Origin: Quinella sp. 2Q5
GTDB taxonomy: Bacteria; Bacillota; Negativicutes; Selenomonadales; Selenomonadaceae
Length of the DNA stretch: 34,181 nucleotides
Reading direction: 5' to 3'
NCBI GenBank assembly: GCA_015206785.1
Contig: JADEZQ010000020.1
Coordinates: forward strand, 1-34,181
Translations under genes and position numbers: made by a program
Notes under the pieces: generated by a model
The model's input: only the letters and a program-made list of their open reading frames with translations
What the model was told of the DNA's origin: nothing
The model's database searches: none
Shown here: in pieces, positions 19,801 to 28,221 of the stretch
How positions within the stretch are numbered: the first letter of the stretch is position 1
How the letters are laid out: each line of letters starts with the position of its first letter

Positions 19801-21133
19801 CGCGTGCCTCACGCCCAATCACTTCGCCACCGTCGCTACTGTCGTGGACAAGAAAGGCACCACGATGAACTTGACGATTGCCCGCAAAGAGACCAAGGAG
19901 CCTCAAGCTGAAGCTAAGGCGACCGTCACCATCAGCGGCATCAAGAAGGGCGTCGACCTCGAAGGCAAAGTCACGATAGACACCGCCGCCGATAAGAAAC
20001 TCATCACCATCAACGACGCGACCATCTTCGACAACAAAACCGCCCCCACCGTCGACGGCGGCTACAAGTTCGAGTTCGGTAAAAAGCTCACCCAAGACGC
20101 CGGCTTCTACAAGTCAACCGACTCCTTCATCAGCTGGACGACCAAGGGTACCAACGCCACCCTCACCGACAAGACGCCCGGCGACACCATGAACCCGAAG
20201 GGCTATCTGCTCAAGGCGGACGGCACCATTACCTACTACGCCAAGGAGAAGGCAACCATCCTCGCCACTGTCGGCGGGCTCGTCAAAAATACGGAGCTCA
20301 CCTACACGAAAGACAAGATTGACCTGACAAAAGCTCAGCTCGGTGCGAAAGTTTCTGTCGACGGCAAGGGCAAGACCTTCGAGTTCAACTTCACGTCCGC
20401 CGATTACAAGGGCACGGTCACAGCCTCCGCCAACGCCGACACCCTCACCTTCGCGGGCACGGAAAGCACCATCAACCTCGGCAAGGGCGACGATACCATC
20501 ACCATCACCGTCAAAGGCACGAGCAACACCATCAAAGGCGACGCGGGCAAAGATAACATCACCATCAGCGGCACGAAGAACACCGTCGACGCGGGCAATG
20601 ACGACGACACCATCAACGTCAGCGCGGCGGGCAACACAATCATCGGCGGCGCGGGCGACGACACCATCAACGCGGGCAGCAACGCTTTCACCCTCCAATA
20701 CACCACCAACAAGGACGGCAACGACACGATCAATAACTTCAGCTCCGGCACGATTCAGCTCATGAGCGTCGCCTCGGAAGCAAAAGCCAAGAACGCGTTT
20801 GAAGTCACCACCAGCGGCGGCGATACCGTCATCACCGTCGGCAAAGGCAAGATCACCTTGAAGAGCTTTACCGACAAGTCGAAGATCACCATCAAAGCCA
20901 AGAACGGCGACACCCTCGTTATTCCCGCCGCGTCCTCCGGCATGGTCAACTACGAACCCGAATCCATCGCCGCGACCAACGACCTGCTCCGTAGCAACAA
21001 CTACGCCACGGGCTCCAACCTCAGCGACATCACCGGCGGCAACCTCAACGATTATTCCGTCAACAACATCGAGACCGACGACCCCGCCGACATCACCAAG
21101 ACAACTCCTATCCTTACCGCATCCGACAAATAA
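13874..21133 (+). CDS. giant repeat protein 1 with RTX-like C terminus (putative type I-secreted surface protein)
   Basis: Product is 2419 aa from ATG 13874, with AAGGAAGGAGAG 10 bases upstream. There is no signal peptide. I count about 16 divergent copies of a module of roughly 110-140 residues: a Trp-containing strand (W-x-V/I-x-G-T-x-A-T), then GYxLSxDGKxITY, then ATIxGL, then ITVxxxALGxxxVTI, ending GYxLALxxxV. It appears to be all beta. Three charged, helical stretches are inserted (about residues 960-1000, 1195-1260, 1415-1455). Residues about 2180-2300 contain RTX-like nonapeptides (GKGDDTITI, GGAGDDTINAG) expected to bind calcium, and the last 50 residues match the tail of the next protein. 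RTX repeats plus no signal peptide indicate type I secretion (known for the family); an adhesin or surface-layer role is inference. AAAATTTT is absent, unlike neighbouring genes. Confidence 0.85.
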   Translation: MTITWEPTENGSYVGISEDQLTKIVITGVTSKEGLTYEGTTITVSAESLGTESVSIATYTKASVDDEDYQVTADATQTYTLALGSVVTTPTYAWTVSGTTATCTKTIPTTYELSDDYNIIATEGSTDDGFLTLSGIKEGTAASVFTAPTADSGTIAVPAAALDKADVSLAGTGADDFTLALGTGVTASELGDQKKFFGTGEGVVELRQLYTEGYVVDSENAKVIYRDGATVGKVLAEISGIKAGLSEEQLNEYVKAKDITDQDKDAIVVGLSALDGKNVTFTKGGSDYNFSIAGVSTTDTEWVVRKGKNTEDPYKAQYREVTKSNYYLTDSDTITYSASAVYVNSFYSQLNPDDDSFYNQTGVSILAQIDGVSSGASVADFKITDKVITVSDNALVKKETTVATLTAGGGSTGYKLALDSGVTQTTVGEKVFVYDSGKVEYRLLDKQGYSLSGTDRIVYHDGTTGKELAQISGLKVFSDLEGGASALNEALSESAGVITVKFGALTVNKVEFTAGGESYSLALDRYVDQVGSNTAYWTFDKDDKTIAHYQINTTTNYSLSGESNGNSIVHNDEGASGTPYVYATVGGLNAKLEDYINAAVSATTYDSVSGMLGDILVVGTDSMGTESTADDRLTITVNKEAFGGVDVTVAGNVKVNPLPDLDPATKNTKITLTDGSDENGEVKDYMLLAGESVNELVEKWSLDGTTAVFTQIIPFQFEHGTKTVNKEKVEDEDTLVTNTKSVTTKTPIKISGLNPAVKNYADWGSQELAGDDGSLITIDSDSGTISTINLSPSALGTTNIELKLENGADGKKPDLKFVDEEGGYSSFMEGKDIWVVNKGTGTAKFYAASSIETLPTYTVTDTKITYNAPTIHKEGKVEDQPLITIAGLNSTVAQNAYGVVEGINNTRWDLEAKKWVPTNIVSVSPDLFGTTNITIGGETVDYRLDFLYPEEPTAPKVSNPESPTDEEKAALAEYEAKLKVYNAALSAFEEKYHNSSASDVKVDAKADASGNVTIKQTIKPGFTLGSNSKAIFYNKKTSDDTITLATIKGLSAGASSSSYEIDAWDGVLTLHSGALANKNVTIDSKVAGFTLDLKIPKAEMAITSVATENKGIYKADANEWYFDSKKKTATYRLTTTAGYALSDDGKTVTYAKADTYKNLLTIGGIHERLDETIRDYLESGSYVDPAGMSYAGLSSDSKYEKFYTTAEEDKEKITDNTDLTAYEKSVAIADAEYGALLAAKDLYKAAYMSALDSYISLGTESGITTVTFKSAKALGAGNVTVSAGYSIALDESIRTEAAEEADDMWVVSGNTATLQKFTPAYYTPVPDKKTGAVTRLNYKAAVAEKGSKPELKITGLASNLPLDDTTGVPKGLSIAEGVVTVSEDALDGATIKIAAVGASSTYTLALDDVAEYGTGNTLKLAAEAKKAESEAEDDDAAKAALVAEATALTDQLKGEFAWAAGKSGQFMINQTKKGYELSDDRKTLTYFKEGTKAATVATVTGINGELKNGAISGITFNPIDKVITISDKSILKNVTGKGTVKVAGNGGYTFELGDGVEDSAEPSWVVDTKKKTVVYRKTMAADGYELSADGKTITAVAKGAAVDLITLSGLNYDWTQLAAHVKAAGASGTAASVTAIETTLNTPGTSPITIEGDVVTLKEDILGTSKVTLKGNYKLALAKGISDKAGSETNAWIISGANATYQTVNSLPYYTIDAKGTTITYNASKAKEKNKETISLTGLNAGLVVGTDGKIYDISRTEVMKEESGTITFHAGALGTKNITVKKGDVTFALADDVATEDEAKKDPVWTLKGTTATYTQAKDISYALGEDDKSVIYSPAVKALTLATVKGLVKGVTQADLDGVIDEAKSKESGSTVYSTAPGIVVDGTAKTITIKAALLQKKKTASDGATSTEYAKTVSLANGTQYDGEKNKTKSEYQLVVDPDDNDLNGLNSTTGKADLNWYTTVAEDKKTPIAQYIACLTPNHFATVATVVDKKGTTMNLTIARKETKEPQAEAKATVTISGIKKGVDLEGKVTIDTAADKKLITINDATIFDNKTAPTVDGGYKFEFGKKLTQDAGFYKSTDSFISWTTKGTNATLTDKTPGDTMNPKGYLLKADGTITYYAKEKATILATVGGLVKNTELTYTKDKIDLTKAQLGAKVSVDGKGKTFEFNFTSADYKGTVTASANADTLTFAGTESTINLGKGDDTITITVKGTSNTIKGDAGKDNITISGTKNTVDAGNDDDTINVSAAGNTIIGGAGDDTINAGSNAFTLQYTTNKDGNDTINNFSSGTIQLMSVASEAKAKNAFEVTTSGGDTVITVGKGKITLKSFTDKSKITIKAKNGDTLVIPAASSGMVNYEPESIAATNDLLRSNNYATGSNLSDITGGNLNDYSVNNIETDDPADITKTTPILTASDK

Positions 21134-21147
21134 AAGTTCTTCTAACC
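21131..21147 (+). repeat. right inverted repeat of giant gene 1
   Basis: Starts at the TAA stop codon. Reverse-complemented it reads GGTTAGAAGAACTTTTA, matching the left repeat at 13826-13843 apart from a 3-base gap. It precedes the gene's terminator. Confidence 0.65.
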
Positions 21148-21173
21148 TTCGGAAACGGTTCAACCAAACCGAA

Positions 21174-21199
21174 AGCCTCGACAAACGTCGGGGCTTTTT
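21174..21199 (+). terminator. rho-independent terminator after giant gene 1
   Basis: The stem AGCCTCGAC/GTCGGGGCT (9 bp with one G-T) and AAAC loop are followed by TTTT. Flanking AACC/GGTT can extend the pairing. It lies about 40 bases after the stop codon and outside the inverted repeat, and separates the two giant genes into different transcripts. Confidence 0.88.
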
Positions 21200-21241
21200 G
21201 GTTGCCGAAAAATTTTTTTCACGAAATTTTTCACACGCCGC

Positions 21242-21270
21242 TTTAGAAAGTTCAACGTCCGTCCGATTAT
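21242..21270 (+). promoter_or_regulatory. conserved upstream element of giant gene 2 (candidate promoter)
   Basis: TTTAGA (21242-21247), 17 bases and GATTAT (21265-21270) match the element before giant gene 1 in sequence and spacing. Read as TAGA-N15-CCGATTAT it is a fair match to the sigma28/sigmaD consensus. No better sigma70 promoter is visible between the terminator and the RBS. Confidence 0.5.
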
Positions 21271-21272
21271 AT

Positions 21273-21286
21273 GTTAGAGAATGGAT
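21273..21286 (+). repeat. left inverted repeat of giant gene 2
   Basis: GTTAGAGAATGGAT, located 3 bases after the putative -10 and about 15 bases before the RBS. An exact reverse complement lies downstream of the gene at 28222-28235, so the two copies flank the whole coding sequence. Confidence 0.85.
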
Positions 21287-21315
21287 TTTCAGGGAAGAGG
21301 AAGGAGAGATTCCAA

Positions 21316-24300
21316 ATGGCAATCACATGGACATGGACTTACAATGAAAGCAAAGCGACGGCGACGTATACGAACGAAGCCAACAATACGACGATTACCA
21401 TTTCGAACATCTATGGTGTCGGCGAAACCGGCAAGAAAAGCGTCGACAAATATCTGAGCATCGACGAGAACACCATCACGGTCAAAGCTGATGTGCTCGG
21501 TGCGAAGGACGTTTCGATCAAAGTCGCCAAGACCAACAGCAAAGGTGACGCCGCCACGACCTACACACTGGCTCTTGACGGGGGCGTTCCGACGAGCGGG
21601 CTCATCACCGACGCCTGGACAGTTGCGGGCACAAAAGCGACTTGGACGCAGACAAAGGCGAAGTACTATGGTCTTGTGAATGGCGCGATCAAATACTACG
21701 CGCCCACGACCTTTGAGCTGGCGAACATCACCGGCCTCAACACAAGCGTCGCCGCTGCAGTGACGGCGGGCACGGCTATCAGCAACTACATCACGGTCAA
21801 CGCCGACAGCACTCCCGCTAACATTCAGCTTTCGGCGGCGGCTCTGGGCACGGGCAAAACCACGCTCACCAACACCAATAAAACGGCGGATCTGGCGGGT
21901 GCAACTCCGACGCAATACGAACTTTCCGTTCCTTCCGGTGTCCTGACCAGTTCCGAAACCAACAAGGGCAAAGCCGTTTGGACACTCTCTAAGGGCACTG
22001 CTACCTACAAGGTTTGCACCGCCGGTCAATACTACGCCTTCAACGACCCCAAGACGATAATCGAATACAAAGCCCCGACATATGACAAGACGACCGCCGC
22101 GACGTTCACCATCACGGGTCTCAATACAACTGTCACCACCAACGGCACGGGCACAATCCCCGGCATCACCATCAGCATCAGCGACAAGACGGTCAAAGTC
22201 GCGCGCAGCCTGTTCAATGGCAAAGACATCGCAATCACGGGCGACGGCTACAAACTCGAAATTGACAACGACATCTCCGCCGCCGACATCAACACCACCC
22301 TTGGCAAGACGGAATGGTCCCTCGCGAAGACGACTGCCACGTTCACCCAGACTTTGGCGAAGGGCTACACCCTCTCGGCGGACGGCAAGTCGATTTATTA
22401 TACCGCTAAAGATACCGACAGCCGCGTTCTGGCAACAGTCGACGGCGTCAACACCGAACTCAACACTGCGGCTAAGCTCGCTGAAGCTCTCACCGTTAAC
22501 AACGAGACCGGCGTCATCACCGTCAGCGCGGCGGCTCTGAACGAAGCCAAATTGACCGCAAAGAAGGGCAACTACACGCTCGCCCTTGCGACCGACGAAG
22601 CCACCGAAGCCGTCACCGTTAAATCCACCACCGCCCCCGCCTGGAGCATCAAGGGCACTACGGCGACCTATTCCACCGAAGACACGGCCGGCTACAGAGT
22701 ATCCTTGACCAATCCCAAGGAGATCACATATTCCGCAAAACCGACTACCACGGTTATCGCAACCATCACCAACGTCAGCACGGGTCTCGCCGGCAAGACC
22801 GAGGCAGAGCTCGATGAATACTTCGACGTTAATGCCGCCGCCAAAGCTATCACGGTTGACGCGGGAGCCCTCGGTACCGCCACCATGAAACAGACCGCTA
22901 AGACCGGCTACACCATCGCCTTCGACGAAGAAGACGACACCATTCCGCAGGAAGCTGTGGAAGTTTCAGGCGGCTGGCTCATATCCAAGGGCACCGCAAC
23001 CTTCCAGAAATATACCGCGGGCTATTACGCCAACTCCAACGGCACCATCGCCTACACCGCCGACAAGAAGGACAAGGCTTCCATCACCATAAAAGGACTC
23101 AATGCCAACGCTACGGCGGCTGATCTTAAAGACGGTCTCAGCAAGGAAGTCAACGCCGTTACCATCAACAGCAAAGACCTCCTCGGCACGGGTACCATCT
23201 CCATTACGGGCGGAACTATCGCTATCGGCACCATCGACGGCGTCTACACCACCAAAGAAGCAGCCGAAGCCGCCGCCAAAAACGCGTGGAACGTCAGCGG
23301 CACCAAGGCAACCTACAACAGGACAGTGCCCGAATATTACGTCGCCGACAGCAAGAACCCGACCACCAAGATCAACTACGTTAAGGCAACCCCCGACAAA
23401 GAAGCCCAAATCACCATCAACGGCATCAGCAAGAACACCACCGCCAAAGACATCACGATTGACGATAAGTTTGAAAACGTCACCCTCGCCGCCAATGCTC
23501 TGATGGGGCTCAAAGTTGGTAGCTCCGTCACCATCACGCCTTCCAACGACGTGCCCTATAAACTCGTTCTCGGCGACGACGTCACTGAAGCCACCGCCGC
23601 GGAAAGTCCCACGTTTGCATACGACGGCAAGAAGGTCAAACTCACGCAGGGCTATACCACCGACGGCTACGTCTGCGACGGCAAATCCATCACCGCCGTC
23701 ACCAAAACGAGCGGGCTTCCTCTGGTGACGATTACCGGTCTCAAAGATCAGAGCGCACTCGGCAGCGGCAAAGACATCAAAGACAAAGACTACATCTCGG
23801 TTGAAGGCAGCGTCATCACCGTCGGCAAAGACGCGCTCAACAGCGCCAACGTCACCATGCAAGTCGCTTCGGGTAGCTATACATTCAAGCTCGGCGAAGG
23901 AACTGACGAGCCTGGCTACACCAGAAGCATCGCCATCTCCGGCAAGGACGCTGCCAAGAACACGGGCGCGAACATCAGCGAAACCGTTTCGGGCGGCTAC
24001 ACCCTCGGCAGCGGCGATCAGACAATTCTTTACACCAAACCCATTACCAGTCCCAAAGTTGCCGCGACTGTCAGCGGTCTCAAGGAAGGCTCCACGGTTG
24101 GCGAAAAGGGCGAATCTAAAGACGTCACATACGACAAAACGACGGGCGTTATCACCGTCAACGCCAACGCCCTGCAAGAAGACCCGAAGAAGAAAGTTTC
24201 GCTCGCCGTCAAGATCGCCAACACCGGCATGAACTATTCGCTCGCTCTCAGCGGAGACGTGACCAAATCCGCAACGACCGGCGACAATGCTCCCGCGTTC

Positions 24301-27300
24301 TCCTACGACACCAAGGATAACGTCCTGCTCAAGCAGACGCCCGGCGAAGGCTTCATGATCTCCCCCGACGGCAAGGGCATCGCTTACTACAACGGCAAGA
24401 CGGAAATCACCCTGGCGACAATCAGCGGGCTCGATAAAACCATCCCCGAAGAAAAACTCGGCGACTATCTTACGCTCGGCAAAGACGCTAACGGCGTCCC
24501 GACCATCACCCTCAAGGAAGGTATCCTCAGCTCCACGAAGATCACCATAAAAGGTACCTACGGCTATGTTCTCGGACTCGACGAAGAAGACGTCGCGACC
24601 GAACCCAAGACGATTGATAACGGCTGGGTCATCAACAAGACGACCGCCGAATATATGACGAACAGTCAATCCGCTTACTACGTCCCCGCCGCCAACAAGA
24701 CTTCCATCGAATACAAACCGTCAACGGGCACTGGCACCTCGACCATCACCATCGAAGGGCTCAAGAGCGGGCTCAGCGTCAATGCTAACGGCAAAATCGA
24801 CGGTCTCAGCACGAAAGGCAAGGTTATCACGCTGGATAACCGCGTGCTCGGCACCTCGGATATCAAACTCACCAAGGGCAACTATACGCTCGCCCTTTCG
24901 ACCAGCGAAGACAAAGACAAGGCAGTTCCCACAGGCGATTCCGAACAGACCTGGGCAATCAACAAAAACACCGCCACCCTCACCGCCAAAACAGAGGAAG
25001 GCTATACGCTCGAAGAAGGTAGCAAATCGATCAAATATACCCCCGCTTCCGCAAGCACCACATTGGCGACCATCAGCGGCTTCAACTCCGCCCTTACCGA
25101 AGAGACCATCGGAGACTATTTCACCGCGAGCGACACAGAACTCACCGTTAAGGCAGGTGCGCTCGGCAGGGACGACCTCAAACTCACCAACAACAAAGGC
25201 ACCTGCACAGAACTTGTCCTCGGCAGCGACGTTGCGAAGGCGGGCGGTTTTGGCGAATCCTCGGCTTGGATCCTCAACGGCACGACGGCGGAATACTACA
25301 CTAACAACTGCTTTGACGGCTACTACACCGTCGAAAGCAACAAAACCGTCAAATACGTGCCCCCTGCAAAGGACGCCAACAGCCAAACCTCCACCTTCTC
25401 CGGCGCAAAGATCACGGGCTTGGCGAAGAACTTCAAAATCTTTGACGGCGATTTCGATGTCAGCGGCGAAATGGTTACCGTGGCAAAATCAGTGCTGAGC
25501 ACCCTCGGCAACGGCAAGACCCTGCAAATCAGCGGTACGACCACCGTCAACGGCAAGGAAACCGACTACTATCTCGCCGTTCCTGCCGACGTGAAGTCCA
25601 CCCCTGAAGATCCGACTTGGGCTTACAACAACAACAAGCTTGAGATTAAGCAGGTTCAGCCCGCAGGTTACATGCTCTCCGACAGCAACAAAACCATCAC
25701 CTACATCAAAGACGACAAGACCGCGACCTTGGCGACTATCACCGGTATCAAGACCGGTCTCACGGACGAAGAACTCAAGAACGCCATCAGCATTTCGGCG
25801 ACCGGCGTCATCACCATTACAAACAGCCTCATCAACAGCGAAAATCCCGCGAATATTGCGCTCTCCACGAAGGGCAACTACACGCTCGCCCTCGCCGCCG
25901 GTTCCAAATATGGTGCCGAACTCACCAAATCCGCTTGGAGTGTCAAGGGCATCACGGCGACCTACACGCAGACTTACGGTAAAGGCTATTCTCTCTCGGC
26001 GGACGGCAAGTCTTTGACCTATTCGAGTAATGAAAAGAACGACGTCAATGCTGTGAAATTGAACGGCATCCTCCTCACCGCGGACGAACTCAACGCTGAG
26101 AAGGACGCTCCCGTCACCATCAAAGACAACGTCATCACCCTGAATGACAAAGCACTGGCGGGCACCACCGCAGTCAAAATCGACGGGAAGAACAGCAAAT
26201 ACACCCTCGCTGCCAAAGGCGTGAACACGAGCGGCGGCGAAGGCAAAACGTCCGCTTGGGTTATCGAATACGACAAGACCGCAAAGACCTACACCGCCAA
26301 ATTCACGAAGGCTTACAGCCCGTACTATTCCGTCGTCAACGAAAACGGCGTGAGCTCCATCACCTATACGCCCGCCGCGGCAGTAAATTCAGAGGCGACG
26401 CCTACCATAACTATCAACGGAATCGCAACCAACGCCACGCTCACCACCACGGGCGACAATGCCGATATCAAAGTCAGTGGCTCGGAAGTCATCCTGTCCA
26501 AAGATGCACTTGCCAAGATGACCGACAAATCGAAGATCACGATTTCGGGAACGGATCCTTCCACTACCGAAGCTTATAAGCTCAAGCTCGGCACGGGCGT
26601 CACTGAAGCAGGGCTCACCGCTAAATGGACCGTCACGGGCAAAGACAGTGCCGCTAAGACTGCCGTCTATACCCAGACGCATACCGCGGGCTATACTCTT
26701 GCCGACAACGCCATAACCTATACGCCCAAAGACACCACCGTCACGTTGCTGACGCTCAAGAACCTTTCGCCGAATTTCACCGCGGGCGAAACCGACGTCA
26801 CCGAAGTCGTCAAGTCAGGTAAGGGGGTAAATGGTCTGCAGCTCGGCGGCAACCATGTGGTCAAACTCCAAGGCAACGACGTTGTCTTGAGTGCCGGCGC
26901 ACTCGGCACCGCCAGAACCACCCTCACGCAGGGCAAAAACTTCGACAAGACCGCCACCGAATATTCGATTCAGCTCGACGACACTACCAAATCAACGGTC
27001 GAAACGAGCTGGTATGTCAACGGCACCGTTGCCAAATACATTGCGTGCGACACCAACACCTGGACCACGACGGCGGACAAGAAGACTGAACTCAACACCG
27101 CCGTCAACTACGTCGCCAGCAAACCGACCGAAGGTGCAACTCCCCAAATCATCCTCGAAGGGCTCAAGGGTGTCACCGCCCTCACCGAAGTTACCAAAAT
27201 TTCCGCCGACACCGACATCATCAGAAACACAAGCGGCAAGACCATCACCGTTGCCGACAAGATCATTGCCAACTCGTCGAAACTCGCGCTCACTTACGGC

Positions 27301-28212
27301 GATTACAAGTTCGCCCTGGCGGAAGGCTCCGAAGTCGTTAAAGCCGCAACCCTCGGCATGAAGTGGAAGGAAGCGGCCGGCACCAGCACCACCGCCACGC
27401 TCATGCAGACCCGCACTAAGAATAAGTGGTACCTCTCCAACAACGAGAAGACCATCACCAAAGCCACCAATACTGACGCGCAGATTGCCCAAATTAAAGG
27501 TCTGGCCAAGACCACCACTGCTCCCACGCTCACCGAAGATGCCACGATTGTCGCCTTCGAAACGAGCCAGCTCAGCAAGAAGGTCACCATTGACAGCGGC
27601 GAAGGCATCGAGTTCACCCTCGGCGACCGCATCAAAAAAGACGAAGGCTACACCGAATACACGGGCGCGGCAATCACCGGCGGCGCAAATGCCGACATCG
27701 CGGACGTCTACGGTAGCGGGCACACCATCACGGGCGGCAAGGGCAACGACCAAATCACCATCCACGCCGACAACACCCTCGTCTATGCCTCAGGCGACGG
27801 CGACGACCTCATCACCGGCTTCACGAAGGGTAGCACGATCAAGATCAACGGCATGGCTGTCGCAGACTTCTCCAAAACCGGCAACGACATCAGCGCGAAA
27901 GTCAGCGGCGACAACATTGTAGTCACCCTCACCAAGGGCGCGACTGTCGGCACAATGACACTGGTCAAGCCGGAGGACGTCAGCATTTCCGACCTCAAGA
28001 TCGTCGACAAATCCGGCAACACCATCACCCCCACCCCCACGACCGCCACTTCGGATCTCATCTACAGCGACAACTACGCCACCGCCTCCGAGCTCAGCGA
28101 CATGGTCAGCGGCGGAAGCGACACCTTCTCCGTCGGCAACATCGACACCGGCAACGCCACCAACATCGCCCAGCAAGACACGCCCATCATCACGGGCTCC
28201 GACGACAAGTAA
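21316..28212 (+). CDS. giant repeat protein 2 with RTX-like C terminus (paralogue of protein 1)
   Basis: Product is 2298 aa from ATG 21316, with GGAAGGAGAG 7 bases upstream, like that of giant gene 1. An in-frame ATG at 21271 lies in the inverted repeat and was rejected. The N terminus (MAITWTW) resembles MTITWEP of protein 1, and there is no signal peptide. About 18 copies of the same module are present; typical units read SAWSVKGITATYTQTYGKGY followed by SLSADGKSLTY. The three helical inserts of protein 1 are absent. The C-terminal region (about 2115-2190) has one clear nonapeptide (GGKGNDQITI) and a degenerate one (GDGDDLITGF), so calcium binding should be weaker than in protein 1. The last 50 residues (NYATASELSDMVSGG onward) are conserved with protein 1. 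It probably arose by tandem duplication and is exported the same way. Function as adhesin or surface coat is inference. Confidence 0.85.
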   Translation: MAITWTWTYNESKATATYTNEANNTTITISNIYGVGETGKKSVDKYLSIDENTITVKADVLGAKDVSIKVAKTNSKGDAATTYTLALDGGVPTSGLITDAWTVAGTKATWTQTKAKYYGLVNGAIKYYAPTTFELANITGLNTSVAAAVTAGTAISNYITVNADSTPANIQLSAAALGTGKTTLTNTNKTADLAGATPTQYELSVPSGVLTSSETNKGKAVWTLSKGTATYKVCTAGQYYAFNDPKTIIEYKAPTYDKTTAATFTITGLNTTVTTNGTGTIPGITISISDKTVKVARSLFNGKDIAITGDGYKLEIDNDISAADINTTLGKTEWSLAKTTATFTQTLAKGYTLSADGKSIYYTAKDTDSRVLATVDGVNTELNTAAKLAEALTVNNETGVITVSAAALNEAKLTAKKGNYTLALATDEATEAVTVKSTTAPAWSIKGTTATYSTEDTAGYRVSLTNPKEITYSAKPTTTVIATITNVSTGLAGKTEAELDEYFDVNAAAKAITVDAGALGTATMKQTAKTGYTIAFDEEDDTIPQEAVEVSGGWLISKGTATFQKYTAGYYANSNGTIAYTADKKDKASITIKGLNANATAADLKDGLSKEVNAVTINSKDLLGTGTISITGGTIAIGTIDGVYTTKEAAEAAAKNAWNVSGTKATYNRTVPEYYVADSKNPTTKINYVKATPDKEAQITINGISKNTTAKDITIDDKFENVTLAANALMGLKVGSSVTITPSNDVPYKLVLGDDVTEATAAESPTFAYDGKKVKLTQGYTTDGYVCDGKSITAVTKTSGLPLVTITGLKDQSALGSGKDIKDKDYISVEGSVITVGKDALNSANVTMQVASGSYTFKLGEGTDEPGYTRSIAISGKDAAKNTGANISETVSGGYTLGSGDQTILYTKPITSPKVAATVSGLKEGSTVGEKGESKDVTYDKTTGVITVNANALQEDPKKKVSLAVKIANTGMNYSLALSGDVTKSATTGDNAPAFSYDTKDNVLLKQTPGEGFMISPDGKGIAYYNGKTEITLATISGLDKTIPEEKLGDYLTLGKDANGVPTITLKEGILSSTKITIKGTYGYVLGLDEEDVATEPKTIDNGWVINKTTAEYMTNSQSAYYVPAANKTSIEYKPSTGTGTSTITIEGLKSGLSVNANGKIDGLSTKGKVITLDNRVLGTSDIKLTKGNYTLALSTSEDKDKAVPTGDSEQTWAINKNTATLTAKTEEGYTLEEGSKSIKYTPASASTTLATISGFNSALTEETIGDYFTASDTELTVKAGALGRDDLKLTNNKGTCTELVLGSDVAKAGGFGESSAWILNGTTAEYYTNNCFDGYYTVESNKTVKYVPPAKDANSQTSTFSGAKITGLAKNFKIFDGDFDVSGEMVTVAKSVLSTLGNGKTLQISGTTTVNGKETDYYLAVPADVKSTPEDPTWAYNNNKLEIKQVQPAGYMLSDSNKTITYIKDDKTATLATITGIKTGLTDEELKNAISISATGVITITNSLINSENPANIALSTKGNYTLALAAGSKYGAELTKSAWSVKGITATYTQTYGKGYSLSADGKSLTYSSNEKNDVNAVKLNGILLTADELNAEKDAPVTIKDNVITLNDKALAGTTAVKIDGKNSKYTLAAKGVNTSGGEGKTSAWVIEYDKTAKTYTAKFTKAYSPYYSVVNENGVSSITYTPAAAVNSEATPTITINGIATNATLTTTGDNADIKVSGSEVILSKDALAKMTDKSKITISGTDPSTTEAYKLKLGTGVTEAGLTAKWTVTGKDSAAKTAVYTQTHTAGYTLADNAITYTPKDTTVTLLTLKNLSPNFTAGETDVTEVVKSGKGVNGLQLGGNHVVKLQGNDVVLSAGALGTARTTLTQGKNFDKTATEYSIQLDDTTKSTVETSWYVNGTVAKYIACDTNTWTTTADKKTELNTAVNYVASKPTEGATPQIILEGLKGVTALTEVTKISADTDIIRNTSGKTITVADKIIANSSKLALTYGDYKFALAEGSEVVKAATLGMKWKEAAGTSTTATLMQTRTKNKWYLSNNEKTITKATNTDAQIAQIKGLAKTTTAPTLTEDATIVAFETSQLSKKVTIDSGEGIEFTLGDRIKKDEGYTEYTGAAITGGANADIADVYGSGHTITGGKGNDQITIHADNTLVYASGDGDDLITGFTKGSTIKINGMAVADFSKTGNDISAKVSGDNIVVTLTKGATVGTMTLVKPEDVSISDLKIVDKSGNTITPTPTTATSDLIYSDNYATASELSDMVSGGSDTFSVGNIDTGNATNIAQQDTPIITGSDDK

Positions 28213-28221
28213 ATCACCGTT

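Noticed and set aside
16829-20095. A 1088-codon minus-strand open frame inside giant gene 1, and similar ones at 14246-15583 and 22966-24669
   Set aside because: They are opposite-strand shadows of a GC-rich repetitive gene; no RBS, and the composition is low complexity with no recognisable domain.
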